In this document: positions 25,549 to 35,050 of the stretch, piece after piece | Layout: each line of letters starts with the position of its first letter | Numbering within the stretch: position 1 is the first letter of the stretch | Assembly (NCBI RefSeq): GCF_003402535.2 | Contig: NZ_AP025172.1 | Location: 930,001 to 994,000 of the forward strand | Direction of reading: 5' to 3' | DNA: 64,000 nucleotides | Origin: Cupriavidus sp. P-10 | GTDB lineage: Bacteria; Pseudomonadota; Gammaproteobacteria; Burkholderiales; Burkholderiaceae | The notes under the pieces: generated by a model | Seen by the model: only the letters and a program-made list of their open reading frames with translations | What the model was told of the DNA's origin: nothing | The model's database searches: none | Position numbers and translations under genes: made by a program

Positions 25549-26142
25549 GTGATCGAGCATGGTGATATCATATTTACGCAAATAGGTTCAAGTCAAAATG
25601 CAATTTCCGCAGTCACAGAAGGCTATCGAGGCGCTCTTGTCAACCACGTTGGGGTCGCGATGAAGAACAAAAAAGGAACCTTTGTTCTTGAGGCGTTCCC
25701 GCCGGAAGTGAGAGTGACAAATGTTGATGTCTTTCTACGGCGATCAAATGATGCGGAAAAGAAACCCCGCTATTTAGTTGGCCGACTAAACCCTACCTTT
25801 TCACCGCTTGTGCCCTTGGCCATTGACTACGGGCTTCAGCTACGCGATCGTCCTTACGATCAGTTCTACCTTACAGACGAAAAAGCCTTGTACTGCAGCG
25901 AACTAGTTGTCGACATGTTCAAGGCAGCTAACGGGGGCGAACAATTCTTTGTTGAGCGGCCGATGAGCTTCAGGGACAAGGTAACCGGCAAGATTTTGGA
26001 AGCGTGGACCCATTACTACCAGCAGTTTGGGATGGAAGTGCCTGATGGCGAACCAGGTTCCAATCCCGGCGACATCAGTAAAGATCCTCGCCTGGAGGTC
26101 GTTCACATAGAGGGAAAACTTGCTGGCTACCATGCGTCATAG
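25549..26142 (+). CDS. YiiX-like permuted papain-fold (NlpC/P60 superfamily) protein
   Basis: A 197-residue protein in clearly AT-richer sequence than its surroundings. Motifs match the YiiX/YebB-like family: EHGDIIFTQIG, then LVNHVGVAMKN with the catalytic His, and ALYCSELVVDMFKAANGG with the catalytic Cys. Members are thought to hydrolyse amide or thioester bonds, possibly of peptidoglycan or lipids. The GTG at 25549 has the ribosome site TTGAGGAGA. Base composition suggests separate acquisition. Confidence 0.82.
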   Translation: MIEHGDIIFTQIGSSQNAISAVTEGYRGALVNHVGVAMKNKKGTFVLEAFPPEVRVTNVDVFLRRSNDAEKKPRYLVGRLNPTFSPLVPLAIDYGLQLRDRPYDQFYLTDEKALYCSELVVDMFKAANGGEQFFVERPMSFRDKVTGKILEAWTHYYQQFGMEVPDGEPGSNPGDISKDPRLEVVHIEGKLAGYHAS

Positions 26143-26300
26143 TTTTCGCTGCATCTAGAGAAGCGCGCCAAACCGATCTAGGGTTCCTTGGCCCGCAGAG
26201 GGCGAGTAAATCGTACGCATCACCGATGACATATAGCGAATCACGCAGAGGTCAAGCACGCGCGACGGTCTGCGATAAGGCAACGTTATCGTGCCTTGAA

Positions 26301-28160
26301 TAGGGGTAGGAAACGGCGTGCGCCGTCCCCTCCCTCCGAACCCGGTGTGCGGTTTACCCGCGACGGGCTCTCCAGTCAGTTGTTTCCACATCGGGATTGG
26401 CGCGCCAATCGAAGGGCCTCGGACATCGTGAACAGCCCAAGATTAGCGAAAAAGGCATTTGGCCATCGGGTGTGATCGCGAAGGCAATGACCCTGCCCCG
26501 GACGATGAAGCTGTCGGCGCAAGATCGCTCGCAGACGGCGACGAACAAAGCCGTCGACCGACGAGAAGGTGTAGCGGTGGGCGTGCTGGAAATAGCCGAA
26601 CCAGCCACGCAGGGTCGGGTTGATCGACGCAATGATGCTCTCGATCGAATCGCCCCTGTTACGCTTGGTCAGGGCCCGGATTTTATCCCGCAACCCCATA
26701 AGACTCTTCTTGCGCACCCACCGTTGGCCCGCCTCGAACCGGTAACCGAGAAACTCGAACCCATGACCCTCCAGCCGGCAATCCCCAACGTGGGTTTTGT
26801 CGGGATGCAGTGTCAGGCCGTTCGCATCCACCCAAGCCCGCATGCGAGTTAGCGCAGCTTCCGCTTCCTCACGTGTGCGGCATAACACCACGGCGTCATC
26901 CGCGTAGCGCACCATGACCAGCCCTGCCTGACGCATTTCCACGTCAAGCTCGTGCAGGTACAGATTTGCCAACAGAGGGCTGATGACCGCCCCCTGCGGA
27001 CTCCCAGAAGTGGGCGTCCAGCGCGTCATGTCTTCCATGATGTCTTGCTTGAGAAAGGATTGGATAAGTTCCAGAACCCGGCCGTCCGCGATGCGCCCGG
27101 CCACTCTCGCGAGAAGGGGCAGGTGTGGGATCGAGTCAAAATAGCTTTGCAGATCGGCATCGACCACCCAGCAGTAGCCCGCTTTCACATGTCGGTCCAC
27201 TTCGCGCAGTGCATCCTTGCAGCCCAAGCCCGGGCGGAAGCCGTAGCTTCTCGGCTCAAACTCATGCTCAAAGATCGGCTCGATGACCAGCTTCAGGGCC
27301 GCTTGAACGACGCGATCCTTCACAGCGGGTATACCGAGCGGGCGGCGTCCTTTACCTTTCGGTATGTAGACGCGCCGCACCGGCTGCGGGCGATAGCTAC
27401 CATCCTGCAATGCATGCGCCAGTTCAGCAAGGTAGCGGTCCCGCGCTTGCGCGAATCGCTTCACGCTCATGCGGTCCACTCCCGCTGCCCCGGCGTTCTT
27501 CTCGACCTGAGTCCATCCCAGCGCGAGCGTGTCCAGGCGAAACACCTTGTCAATCAGACTGTGCCATTTACCTCCCTTAACTCCGTTTTGTAGAGCAGCC
27601 AACATAGCGTCCGTCCAGATTGAAGCTGACGCGAATTTCCGCTGCACGCAGCTTCCCAGCGCGTTTGCATCTCGTCTAGTCGTTTCCGACACTGGCGATG
27701 CTTCGATCTTCATCTCTGCTTCCTTCCGGTCTTTTGCTATCAACTTTCCTGCCCCGCTTCCCTAGTGCGCCTTTTGCTCTGACGCAGGTCTCCACGGCTC
27801 TACGCTTCCGTGTGCAGTACTATCGGGACTCTGACTCCTGCCAGCGTTCACCTCGCCGGCAGGTCTCCCCGCTTGCTTCGTGCCACCATCCCATCGTTCC
27901 GTCCTCAATCACGTGGTACGCCACCGCACCGCTTTGTCCGCCACGACAGCGTGCTGTGTTACTTCCAGGCTTCGCCACTTTAGTGCAGGCTCGCCGCCAT
28001 ACCCCGCCGAAACAGGTTCGTTAACCTACGGACCGACAGTTCGCTTCCGGTTACTCCCCACCCCGTCTCACGACGACGCAGTTACCTTCGGCTACGGAGC
28101 TGTGGCCAACTCCGACAGGGACTTTCACCCTGCAGATGGCACGCCATCACGGGCGTACAC
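26301..28160 (-). mobile_element. Group II intron with reverse transcriptase/maturase
   Basis: On the minus strand the RNA starts at 28160 with GTGTACGCCCGTGATGGCGT, which fits a 5' GUGYR start, then the conserved CAGGGTGAAAGTCCCTG. It continues through the RT gene to a domain V hairpin at 26370-26338 (stem GAGCCCG with CGGGTTC, just after the RT stop) and a domain VI-like stem before about 26301. The total is about 1.86 kb. The 3' splice point is estimated to within a few bases. The adjacent exon carries an AAGGCA/TGCCTT hairpin at 26277-26297. Confidence 0.85.
26376..27743 (-). CDS. ltrA: Group II intron reverse transcriptase/maturase
   Basis: A 455-residue LtrA-like intron-encoded protein. 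It has the RT blocks VRRVYIPKGKGRRPLGIPAV, GFRPGLGCKDALREVDRHVK, VVDADLQSYFDSIPH, SGSPQGAVISPLLANLYLHE and the active site MVRYADDAVVLC (YADD). A group II maturase domain (RDKIRALTKRNRG, then INPTLRGWFGYFQHAH) follows. It assists splicing and retrohoming of the intron. The stop lies 6 bases before domain V, as is usual for open frames in domain IV. Confidence 0.93.
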   Translation of the reverse strand: MIAKDRKEAEMKIEASPVSETTRRDANALGSCVQRKFASASIWTDAMLAALQNGVKGGKWHSLIDKVFRLDTLALGWTQVEKNAGAAGVDRMSVKRFAQARDRYLAELAHALQDGSYRPQPVRRVYIPKGKGRRPLGIPAVKDRVVQAALKLVIEPIFEHEFEPRSYGFRPGLGCKDALREVDRHVKAGYCWVVDADLQSYFDSIPHLPLLARVAGRIADGRVLELIQSFLKQDIMEDMTRWTPTSGSPQGAVISPLLANLYLHELDVEMRQAGLVMVRYADDAVVLCRTREEAEAALTRMRAWVDANGLTLHPDKTHVGDCRLEGHGFEFLGYRFEAGQRWVRKKSLMGLRDKIRALTKRNRGDSIESIIASINPTLRGWFGYFQHAHRYTFSSVDGFVRRRLRAILRRQLHRPGQGHCLRDHTRWPNAFFANLGLFTMSEALRLARQSRCGNN

Positions 28161-28294
28161 TAAACCGCTGACGCGGTAGGGGTAGTCGGCCGGCGCCGGC
28201 AGCTCCGATATTACGCTGGAGACCGGTTTCCCCTTCGAGTGGGACGATGGCAGCGCAGTTCCTGCTGCCTTAGTCACTTCGAGAGGAGACCATC

Positions 28295-28339
28295 ATGACG
28301 GCATTACGTCGGCGCATGACCGAGGACATGCGCGTGCGC
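28295..28339 (+). pseudogene. 5' end of the IS91-linked tyrosine integrase gene, cut by the RIT element
   Basis: A GAGAGGAGA ribosome site precedes ATG at 28295 and MTALRRRMTEDMRVR, the usual N-terminus of IS91-linked integrases (compare the AANTQRIYLHYVRAFAQHFG continuation at 32227). The reading frame stops at TAA in the RIT terminal repeat. The rest of the gene lies 3.9 kb away at 32218-33058, and the two parts would join in frame at MRVR/NLAANTQ. Confidence 0.8.
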
Positions 28340-28434
28340 TAATGCGGAGAAGTTTGTAATGTGAAGGAAACGCCGATAAGCATTGTCGCAGCTACGCTGT
28401 GTTGCCTCTTTCCTTCACATTACGAGATGGCGTC

Positions 28435-29439
28435 TCAAAGCGAATCAAGCCAATCCAAAAGCGTGGCGGACCGCTTCCAGCGAGGGCGATGCCCAACCGC
28501 GGAGGGTACGTCGAACTGTTGAAGTGCCTCACGCATTGTTTGCATGTTTGCTTGAGCATACTGATTGGTCATATCCAGACTCGCATGTCCAAGCCAACTT
28601 CGAATGACCGTGACGTCAACGTGAGAAGCCACAAGATGGACGCCCGTCGTGTGGCGCCATACGTGTGGCGTAACGCGTTTTGACGATAACGAGGGCACCT
28701 GCTGACACGCTGCCTGGACGTACTGCCGCAGTTTGAATCGGACACCCGAAGCGCTCAGTGGCGATCCGTAGCGATTGACGAAGAGGCGCTCATCTGGAGC
28801 GTGCGGTTGGCGTCTTAATAGGGCTTGGAGCAGCGTGACTGTTTGCGGCCACAACGGACAGGTCCTTTCTTTCCTGCCCTTGCCCAGCAGCCGCACCTGG
28901 AAAGGCGCCTCGAAACGGATGTCCCGTGGACAAAGATCCAAAGCCTCCTGGATACGCGCGCCCGTATTGTAAAGAAATGAGAGTAGAGCGTGATCGCGCT
29001 GCCCCTCAATGGTGCTGCGGTCGGGCTGAGCCAAAATGGCCGCCACTTCGTCTGACTCCAGATAGCAGATCACCCGTCGCTGCATGCGCTTGCTTGGAAT
29101 GGCAAGCACCTGCGCACATTGGGCCAGTGCCGACGGCTCTTGCGTTTCCACAAAACGGAAAAAACTCTTTAGCGCTGCGAGACGGCAGTTGCGTGTGCCA
29201 ATTGAAACATGGCGCTCATCTTCGTTATGCTGGAGAAAAGCAAGTACCTCGCTAGCGGTGATCTGCGCCATGCTTAGGCTTTCGATCTGACACCTCTGGC
29301 GCTCAGAGGTAAAACGTAAAAACAGACGCCAAGTGTCTCGATAAGATAATACAGTGTGGACTGAGACGTTGCGCTGCTGCACGAGCCAGTTCTCGAAGAA
29401 AGCATGTAGCAATTGAACAAACGATGCGTTCATTCGCAT
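28435..29439 (-). CDS. Tyrosine recombinase of RIT element, third gene
   Basis: A 334-residue tyrosine recombinase. The catalytic residues appear in YNTGARIQEALDLCP (Arg), PHVWRHTTGVHLVASH (His-x-x-Arg), WLGHASLDMTNQYAQAN (His and the nucleophile Tyr). The N-terminal SAM-like DNA-binding domain is present (NWLVQQRNVSVHTVLSYRDT). The gene overlaps the middle recombinase by 10 bases. The three proteins are presumed to act together. Confidence 0.9.
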   Translation of the reverse strand: MRMNASFVQLLHAFFENWLVQQRNVSVHTVLSYRDTWRLFLRFTSERQRCQIESLSMAQITASEVLAFLQHNEDERHVSIGTRNCRLAALKSFFRFVETQEPSALAQCAQVLAIPSKRMQRRVICYLESDEVAAILAQPDRSTIEGQRDHALLSFLYNTGARIQEALDLCPRDIRFEAPFQVRLLGKGRKERTCPLWPQTVTLLQALLRRQPHAPDERLFVNRYGSPLSASGVRFKLRQYVQAACQQVPSLSSKRVTPHVWRHTTGVHLVASHVDVTVIRSWLGHASLDMTNQYAQANMQTMREALQQFDVPSAVGHRPRWKRSATLLDWLDSL

Positions 29440-30809
29440 GATTGACCTCCAACCGGATCGCTGAGGTTGCGCGCGCCGAAGGCCTCAAACCGTTCGGATG
29501 CTTGCTGCAGCAACTCTTGCGTCGAGGTGAGATAGACGAGGGTCGACTGGATACTGACGTGCCCAAGATATGACGCCAGGTAAGGCAACTGAACCTGGGG
29601 GTTGATCCCATTCCGATACCAAGCGATCATCCGATTTACCGCCATGGCATGTCGAAGATCATGAACACGGGGACCCACATAGCCGGGCAAGGGCTTCAGG
29701 CCAGCGTCCCGGATGACCTGGACCAACAGCTTGCTGATCCTGATCTGGGAGTAGGCTCGGGACGTTTGCGCGTTCCAGAACAGGGCAGAGGCACTATCAG
29801 CGGGAGCGCCTGCTGCCAAGCGGGCCTGGAGATAAGCGCCTAGTGCTCTCATGACCGTCATCGTGACCGGCAACAGACGCGCCTTGTAAAACTTCGTGTC
29901 GCGCACTGAGATGGTTGCGGCCTCCACATCAATGTCTTGCACCTTCAGACGGACGATCTCTCCGAGCCGAAGGCCGGCACAGTAGGCAAGCACGATCATT
30001 GTGTACAGGGCGATGGGCCGCAGGGGTGCTCGCGGAGACGGAAAGACGCTTGCAACCTTAAGCAGTTGCGCGACCTCGTCTGGTGTATAGATATAAGGTC
30101 GTCGCTGGTTCCGCTTGACCACACCACGCAGGTCCCGAGGCGACCGCGGAATGGCCACGGGTACGCCTTTGCGCTGCATGGCTTTAGCGAGAACACGGCC
30201 AGTCTCAGCGCATTCCATCGCATGTCGGGGCGTCGAAGGGGAGTTGGCCCACTCTCTAACGAGCACTGCGAGGGGTTCCGCCTCAAGATCGGGCCGAGTT
30301 TGTAGAAAGCGATCGAACCGGGCCAACCGGCTTTGCACTGTGTGATAGCGAAATCCCAGTGAGTGCATCATCGCTATGTGCTCCCGCATTAGAGGGCCCA
30401 GGTGACTTGCAAAGAGGGGCAGCGGTCGAAGTGCCTCCAAGGCGGCATCGGGATCTTGACTGAGCAACGCGCGAACCACTGGCGTAGTGCCGCGTGGGCT
30501 GTAAGCGCCACGCAACTCCGACAAAGGATTGCGCTCAAGGCGCCTATTCGCGACCAGCCAGTCGAGAAAGCGATCCACCAGCCGGGCGTGGCCGAAGAGC
30601 ACACGTTGCGGTAATAGCGTGGCCCTCGTCTTAAGCCAGTGCACGATAGTCGCGCGAGAAGGAGGTTGCGTGCCTGAATACGCGAGAGCGCACCGCTGGA
30701 ACCCAGCAAGGACATAGTGGTAACTGTTGCGTGCCGAGGTGCTTCGCAATCGTAGTTGCTTGACAAAGACGCGATACAGGTCGCATTGGGCGTCGGGCCA
30801 ACTGTTCAT
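29430..30809 (-). CDS. Tyrosine recombinase of RIT element, second gene
   Basis: A 459-residue tyrosine recombinase, the longest of the trio. Catalytic motifs are YCAGLRLGEIVRLKVQDID, VHDLRHAMAVNRM and YLGHVSIQSTLVYLTST. An extended N-terminal region of about 190 residues precedes the catalytic domain. Its ATG overlaps the stop of the upstream recombinase (ATGA at 30806-30809). Confidence 0.9.
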   Translation of the reverse strand: MNSWPDAQCDLYRVFVKQLRLRSTSARNSYHYVLAGFQRCALAYSGTQPPSRATIVHWLKTRATLLPQRVLFGHARLVDRFLDWLVANRRLERNPLSELRGAYSPRGTTPVVRALLSQDPDAALEALRPLPLFASHLGPLMREHIAMMHSLGFRYHTVQSRLARFDRFLQTRPDLEAEPLAVLVREWANSPSTPRHAMECAETGRVLAKAMQRKGVPVAIPRSPRDLRGVVKRNQRRPYIYTPDEVAQLLKVASVFPSPRAPLRPIALYTMIVLAYCAGLRLGEIVRLKVQDIDVEAATISVRDTKFYKARLLPVTMTVMRALGAYLQARLAAGAPADSASALFWNAQTSRAYSQIRISKLLVQVIRDAGLKPLPGYVGPRVHDLRHAMAVNRMIAWYRNGINPQVQLPYLASYLGHVSIQSTLVYLTSTQELLQQASERFEAFGARNLSDPVGGQSCE

Positions 30810-32053
30810 GATTCGCTCCCCGTCGGAACGTCCAGCCCCACCTCGCGCAATTCGTTCACGGACAGTTTGAGGTACTGCCTCGTGGACGACAATGAGCGAT
30901 GGCCCAGGACATCAGCGATAGTCTTGAGTGGAGATTGCGTGCCCAGCAGGCTGACCGCGCACGCGTGTCGTAATGCATGAGGTCCCTGATTACGTGCGAT
31001 GGGGACACCCGCGTTACGGAGACGATCAACAACAACGTGATACACCCCACTACCTTGCAAGGACCGGTGCGGAGCCGCAGTCCGGATGAAAATCTCGCGG
31101 GCAGTGGTCTGGGGACGACCATTGCGCAAGTAATCCAGGATGGCTTCCCCGACAGTGCGCAGCAAGGGCAGCATGGATTCCGATCGGGTCTTGGTATGGC
31201 GAATACGAATGCGTTCCCCTCTCCAATCCAGTTCCTCCAGGCGGAGCCTCGCCACTTCGCTTGCGCGCAGTCCATAGGTGCAAAGCATCAGCAGGATCGC
31301 ATAGTCGCGCAATCCCTTCGGGCTGCGATCCTGCTGCGCGGATTCGAGGAGCAACTCAACTTCTCTGGTGCGTAGCGCCGAGGGAATGGCCTCGTCAGCA
31401 TAGATTCGAGGACTGATCAAATCAGGGGCAAGATCTCGAACAACCCAGCCGTTCTGATGCAGGTAGCGCAGGAAGCTACGCAACGCGTTCACCATATTCT
31501 TGATGGCGCCCCGTCCTAAATGCGACGCTTGGGACTGCACATAGCGGTCGATATCAGCCAGCGTGATCTGCGCAAGCAGCGCCTTGGTTCCTCCTCCGTC
31601 CAATGATTCGAGGAAATGTAGGACGATGCGTTGACGCGTGGATAGCGTTGTGCTCGCCAAATCACGCGTCGTCACGAGCCAGCTGACGTATGAATCGCAA
31701 AGTTGCTTATGAAATGCCTCGCGCGCGCTTGCAGGTATTGGAGCCGGAGGCCAGCGGCCTTGCACCAGACGCAACAACATCTGAATACCGCTGAGATGCC
31801 AGTTGCGCCATGCCTCAAGATTCTGTGGGCTACGTCCGTTCCGCCGCCGGAACCGGCGTAGCTGGTAGTTCAGGTACGCGGTCACGTGAACGGGCTGAAT
31901 CTGTTCGACCTCGATTTGGCGCTGGCGCGTGTAGGTGAGGAATCGCAGGGCAACATGCAGGCTGCGCTTACACGCCTCATCGGAGTAACGTTCCTCGCGC
32001 AGATGAGTTTCGAGCCGGGCGAGAGATTCCGGCAATGATGTCGTCGGTAACAT
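30806..32053 (-). CDS. Tyrosine recombinase of RIT element, first gene
   Basis: A 415-residue tyrosine recombinase starting at ATG 32053, which has an ideal AAGGAGG ribosome site five bases upstream; a GTG at 32059 is too close to that site. Catalytic motifs are CTYGLRASEVARLRLEELDW, GPHALRHACAVSLLG and LGHRSLSSTRQYLKLS. It is the first gene of the coupled trio. Confidence 0.9.
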   Translation of the reverse strand: MLPTTSLPESLARLETHLREERYSDEACKRSLHVALRFLTYTRQRQIEVEQIQPVHVTAYLNYQLRRFRRRNGRSPQNLEAWRNWHLSGIQMLLRLVQGRWPPAPIPASAREAFHKQLCDSYVSWLVTTRDLASTTLSTRQRIVLHFLESLDGGGTKALLAQITLADIDRYVQSQASHLGRGAIKNMVNALRSFLRYLHQNGWVVRDLAPDLISPRIYADEAIPSALRTREVELLLESAQQDRSPKGLRDYAILLMLCTYGLRASEVARLRLEELDWRGERIRIRHTKTRSESMLPLLRTVGEAILDYLRNGRPQTTAREIFIRTAAPHRSLQGSGVYHVVVDRLRNAGVPIARNQGPHALRHACAVSLLGTQSPLKTIADVLGHRSLSSTRQYLKLSVNELREVGLDVPTGSES

Positions 32054-32217
32054 ATGCACCTCCTTGGGGGGGCATCACCAAGGATCGCGCATTCTTCATT
32101 CTTGCAATTGTTATGCGAAGCGAACCGGCTACAAGCGTCCGCCCCGCGGGGTCCGATTGCCTCTCCTTCACATTACAGACTTCTCCGCATTAGCGGATTA
32201 ATCGTCAGCTGGCGATT

Positions 32218-33058
32218 AATCCGCAACCTCGCAGCCAATACCCAGCGCATCTACCTTCATTATGTTCGTGCGTTTGCCCAGCATTTCGGGCGTTCGCCTG
32301 AGCTTCTGGGCCCGGAGGAAGTCCACGCCTGGCAGTTGCATCTAGTGGAATCCCAGCGATCCCGCAGCACGCTCGTGGTGGCCACCTCCGCGTTGCGCTT
32401 CCTCTACCATGTCACGCTTAAACGAGACTGGGCCATTGAGGAGATCGCCGCATCGAAGAGGCCTCGCATGCTGCCGGTCATTCTCAGTCCGGATGAGGTG
32501 ATGCGGTTTCTCGAGTCCATCCCCAGCGTCAAGCACCGCGCCATCCTGATGACGGCTTATGCGGCGGGCCTGCGGATCTCGGAAGCGCTCAGTCTGAGGG
32601 TCTGCGACATCGACAGCCAACGGATGGTGCTGCGTGTCGCGCAAGGCAAAGGGCAGGTCGACCGCTACGTCATGCTTTCATCGCGCCTGCTGGAGATCCT
32701 GCGCAGCTACTGGCGTATTGGCCGTCCGCAACATTGGCTGTTCCCCGGCAGCGTTCCGGGCCAGCACATCACCCCCGGTACCGTGAGGCGCGCGTGCGGT
32801 GATGCCCGCCGCCGTGCCGGCATCACCAAGCCCATTACGCCACACGCGTTGCGGCATGCGTTCGCGACGCACCTGCTCGAGTCCGGTACCGACGTGCGCA
32901 CTATCCAACTGTTGCTTGGCCATCGCAACTTAGCCACGACCTCGCGCTACCTGAAGGTCGCCACCAGCACCGTGTGCGCGACCACCAGCCCCTTCGACCG
33001 CCTCCCTCGACCACCGGCCTCGACCATTTCGCCCGAGCCACCGCCCGCACGCGACTGA
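32218..33058 (+). pseudogene. 3' part of the IS91-linked tyrosine integrase gene
   Basis: Reads RNLAANTQRIYLHYVRAFAQ, then HFGRSPELLGPEEVHAWQLH, with complete catalytic motifs AAGLRISEALSLRVCDID, THALRHAFATHLLESG and LLGHRNLATTSRYLKVA. Its first 15 codons are stranded at 28295 by the RIT insertion. An open frame without a real start runs upstream through the RIT end to 32054, so a shortened product is possible but lacks the native N-terminus. Confidence 0.82.
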
Positions 33059-33066
33059 CCGCGCTC

Positions 33067-33776
33067 ATGCCGGCCCCGCTGGAGCTGGCGGACATCCTGC
33101 GCCGCCACGGTCCGTCGTATCGTCAACTGCACGCCGACTCGCTTGGTCGCGAGCCGCAGCGTGTCATGCGCGCCATCGAGCAATGCCGTACCGCGGCCTT
33201 GGGCGGTCATGTCGAGCAGTGTGATAGCTGCGGCCATCAGCGTATTGCCTATAACTCATGTCGTAATCGGCACTGTCCGAAGTGCCAGTCGCTCGCCCGC
33301 GCGCAGTGGCTTGACGACCGCCAGGCGGACCTCCTGCCTGTGCCGTACTTCCATGTCGTCTTTACCCTGCCCGAGCCAATCGCGGCAATCGCCTTCCAGA
33401 ACAAGCGCGTGGTCTATGACATCCTGTTTCAGGCCACCGCCGACACCCTGCGGACCGTCGCCGCGGATTCCCGCCACCTGGGTGCCACGCTCGGCTTCAT
33501 CGCGATCCTGCACACCTGGGGACAGACGCTGGTACATCATCCACACCTACACTGCGTCGTCCCCGGCGGGGGTCTCTCGCTGGACGGTAAGCGCTGGGTC
33601 GCCTGCCGACCCGGGTTCTTCCTGCCCGTGCGGGTGCTCTCGCGCCTATTCCGGCGATTGTTTCTCGCGCGCCTGCAACATGCCTTCGACGCCGGAAGGC
33701 TGCGATTCTTCTCAACGCTAGCGCACTTGGTCAAGCGCGACTCCTTCCTCGGCCATCTTGTCGGCCCGCGCCACAC
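33067..33776 (+). pseudogene. IS91-family transposase, 5' part (split by IS3-family element)
   Basis: Begins MPAPLELADILRRHGPSYRQ at 33067. It contains the zinc-binding block CDSCGHQRIAYNSCRNRHCP followed by KCQ, the HUH-type motif HHPHLHCVVPGGG and FRRLFLARLQHAF, and reaches SFLGHLVGPRHT where the IS3-family element starts. Removing that element and one CAC copy restores the frame to RHTEWVVYAK, so the transposase was intact before this insertion. Confidence 0.88.
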
Positions 33777-33833
33777 TGGAGATGACCCGTTTTTTCGGAC
33801 AGCACCTATCTTGAACCAAAGGAGGTGCTCACC

Positions 33834-34148
33834 ATGGCTAAACATCACATGCCGTATGCCGCGGCCTTCCGGCAGCAAATGGTTGACCTGGTCCATGCAG
33901 GTCGTCGACCGGAGGATCTGGCCAAGGAGTTCGAGCCCACGGCTCAGACCATCTACGGCTGGGTCGCCCAGGCCGAACGTGACGCAGGCACACGTCATGA
34001 CGGCCTGACCAGTGCCGAGCACCAGGAACTCACGCGGCTACGCCGTGAGAACCGGCAGCTCAAAATGGAGAGGGAGATATTGGCAAAAGCCGCGGCCTGG
34101 TTTGCCCGGGAGACCGACTCGCTGCCCGACAAGGGTACGAATTCATGA
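33834..34148 (+). CDS. IS3-family transposase OrfA (helix-turn-helix protein)
   Basis: A 104-residue protein with a helix-turn-helix (RQQMVDLVHAGRRPEDLAKE, then FEPTAQTIYGWVAQAERD) and a leucine-zipper-like end (LTRLRRENRQLKMEREILAK). The ATG at 33834 follows AAAGGAGG. The stop overlaps the orfB start (ATGA), so OrfB may be made by coupling or by frameshifting as an OrfAB fusion. Confidence 0.92.
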   Translation: MAKHHMPYAAAFRQQMVDLVHAGRRPEDLAKEFEPTAQTIYGWVAQAERDAGTRHDGLTSAEHQELTRLRRENRQLKMEREILAKAAAWFARETDSLPDKGTNS

Positions 34149-35050
34149 AGGCGAACCAGGCTCGCTATCCGTTGTCCACCATGGCCCGGCTGCTTGAGGT
34201 CTCGCGCAGTGGCTTCCATGCGTGGAACGGGCGCTGCCCCAGCCCCCGTGTCGTGCGCGACAAGCTGCTGCTGGTGCAGATCCGCGCGATCCACTCCCGC
34301 TCCTATGGCACCTATGGCGTGCCCCGCATACACGCAGCGCTGCTGCGTCAGGGGATCCGGGTGGGGCGCAAGCGCGTGGCCAGACTGATGCGTGAGGCCG
34401 GGCTGCGCGGGGCATGCCGGCCTCACTTCATCTGCACGACGCGCCGCGCAGCGTGGGCCAGACCCGCTGCCGATCTGGTGCAGCGGCACTTCCGTGCCGA
34501 GGCCCCCAACCAGTTGTGGGTTGCCGATGCGACATACATTCCGACCAGGGCCGGCTTTTACTATCTCGCTGTCGTCCTCGACGTGTACAGCCGACGCATC
34601 GTGGGCTGGGCCATGGGCAACCACCTCCGCACTGCGCTGATGCTGCAGGCGCTGGACATGGCCCTGGCACAACGTCGTCCCACCGAGGTGATCCATCATT
34701 CGGATCAAGGCTGCCAATACACGTCTGTGGCGTTTGGCCAGCGCTGCCGGGAGGCCGGGGTGCGGCCGTCCATGGGCTCGGTCGGCGATGCCTACGACAA
34801 CGCGATGTGCGAGGCCTTCTTCGCCACGCTCGAATGTGAGCTGCTCAACCGTTCGCACTTCGCGACGCACGACGACGCCCGGCGCGGACTCTTCACCTGG
34901 ATCGAAGGCTGGTACAACCCACATCGCCTGCACAGTGCGCTCGGATATCGCTCCCCGCAGGAATTTGAACAGCTACCGCCCGGGATCAGACATCCGTCGC
35001 TACACCGGGCCTACACTGCCCCATCACAAGGAGACAACCCATCGAACTAA
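34145..35050 (+). CDS. IS3-family transposase OrfB (DDE integrase domain)
   Basis: A 301-residue DDE transposase subunit. An N-terminal HTH_21-like domain (VRDKLLLVQIRAIHSRSYGT, then YGVPRIHAALLRQG) precedes the rve core with the catalytic residues D in LWVADATYIPT, D in VIHHSDQGCQYTS and E in NAMCEAFFATLECELL. The reading frame is intact. Confidence 0.94.
   Translation: MKANQARYPLSTMARLLEVSRSGFHAWNGRCPSPRVVRDKLLLVQIRAIHSRSYGTYGVPRIHAALLRQGIRVGRKRVARLMREAGLRGACRPHFICTTRRAAWARPAADLVQRHFRAEAPNQLWVADATYIPTRAGFYYLAVVLDVYSRRIVGWAMGNHLRTALMLQALDMALAQRRPTEVIHHSDQGCQYTSVAFGQRCREAGVRPSMGSVGDAYDNAMCEAFFATLECELLNRSHFATHDDARRGLFTWIEGWYNPHRLHSALGYRSPQEFEQLPPGIRHPSLHRAYTAPSQGDNPSN

Larger units (their letters stand above)
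28337..32195 (-). mobile_element. Recombinase-in-trio (RIT) element
   Basis: Three overlapping minus-strand tyrosine recombinase genes lie between inverted repeats: 28337-28367 and 32165-32195 share CGCTAATGCGGAGAAGT, then T or C, then TGTAATGTGAAGG. This is the arrangement of RIT elements known from Cupriavidus and others. It splits the IS91-linked integrase gene. On the right, an additional near-palindrome (GATTAATCGTC, then GGCGATTAATC) sits between the repeat and the restored integrase frame and has no left counterpart. Confidence 0.88.

Noticed and set aside
26160..26180. GCGCGCCAAACCG as another ISKra4 end
   Set aside because: Only about 10 bases agree with the terminal repeat. GAGACC and the GGGGGC end are missing, and no transposase remnant is nearby.
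33995..34933. 312-codon minus-strand frame within the IS3-family element
   Set aside because: It is a mirror of OrfB, which has the full DDE motif on the plus strand.
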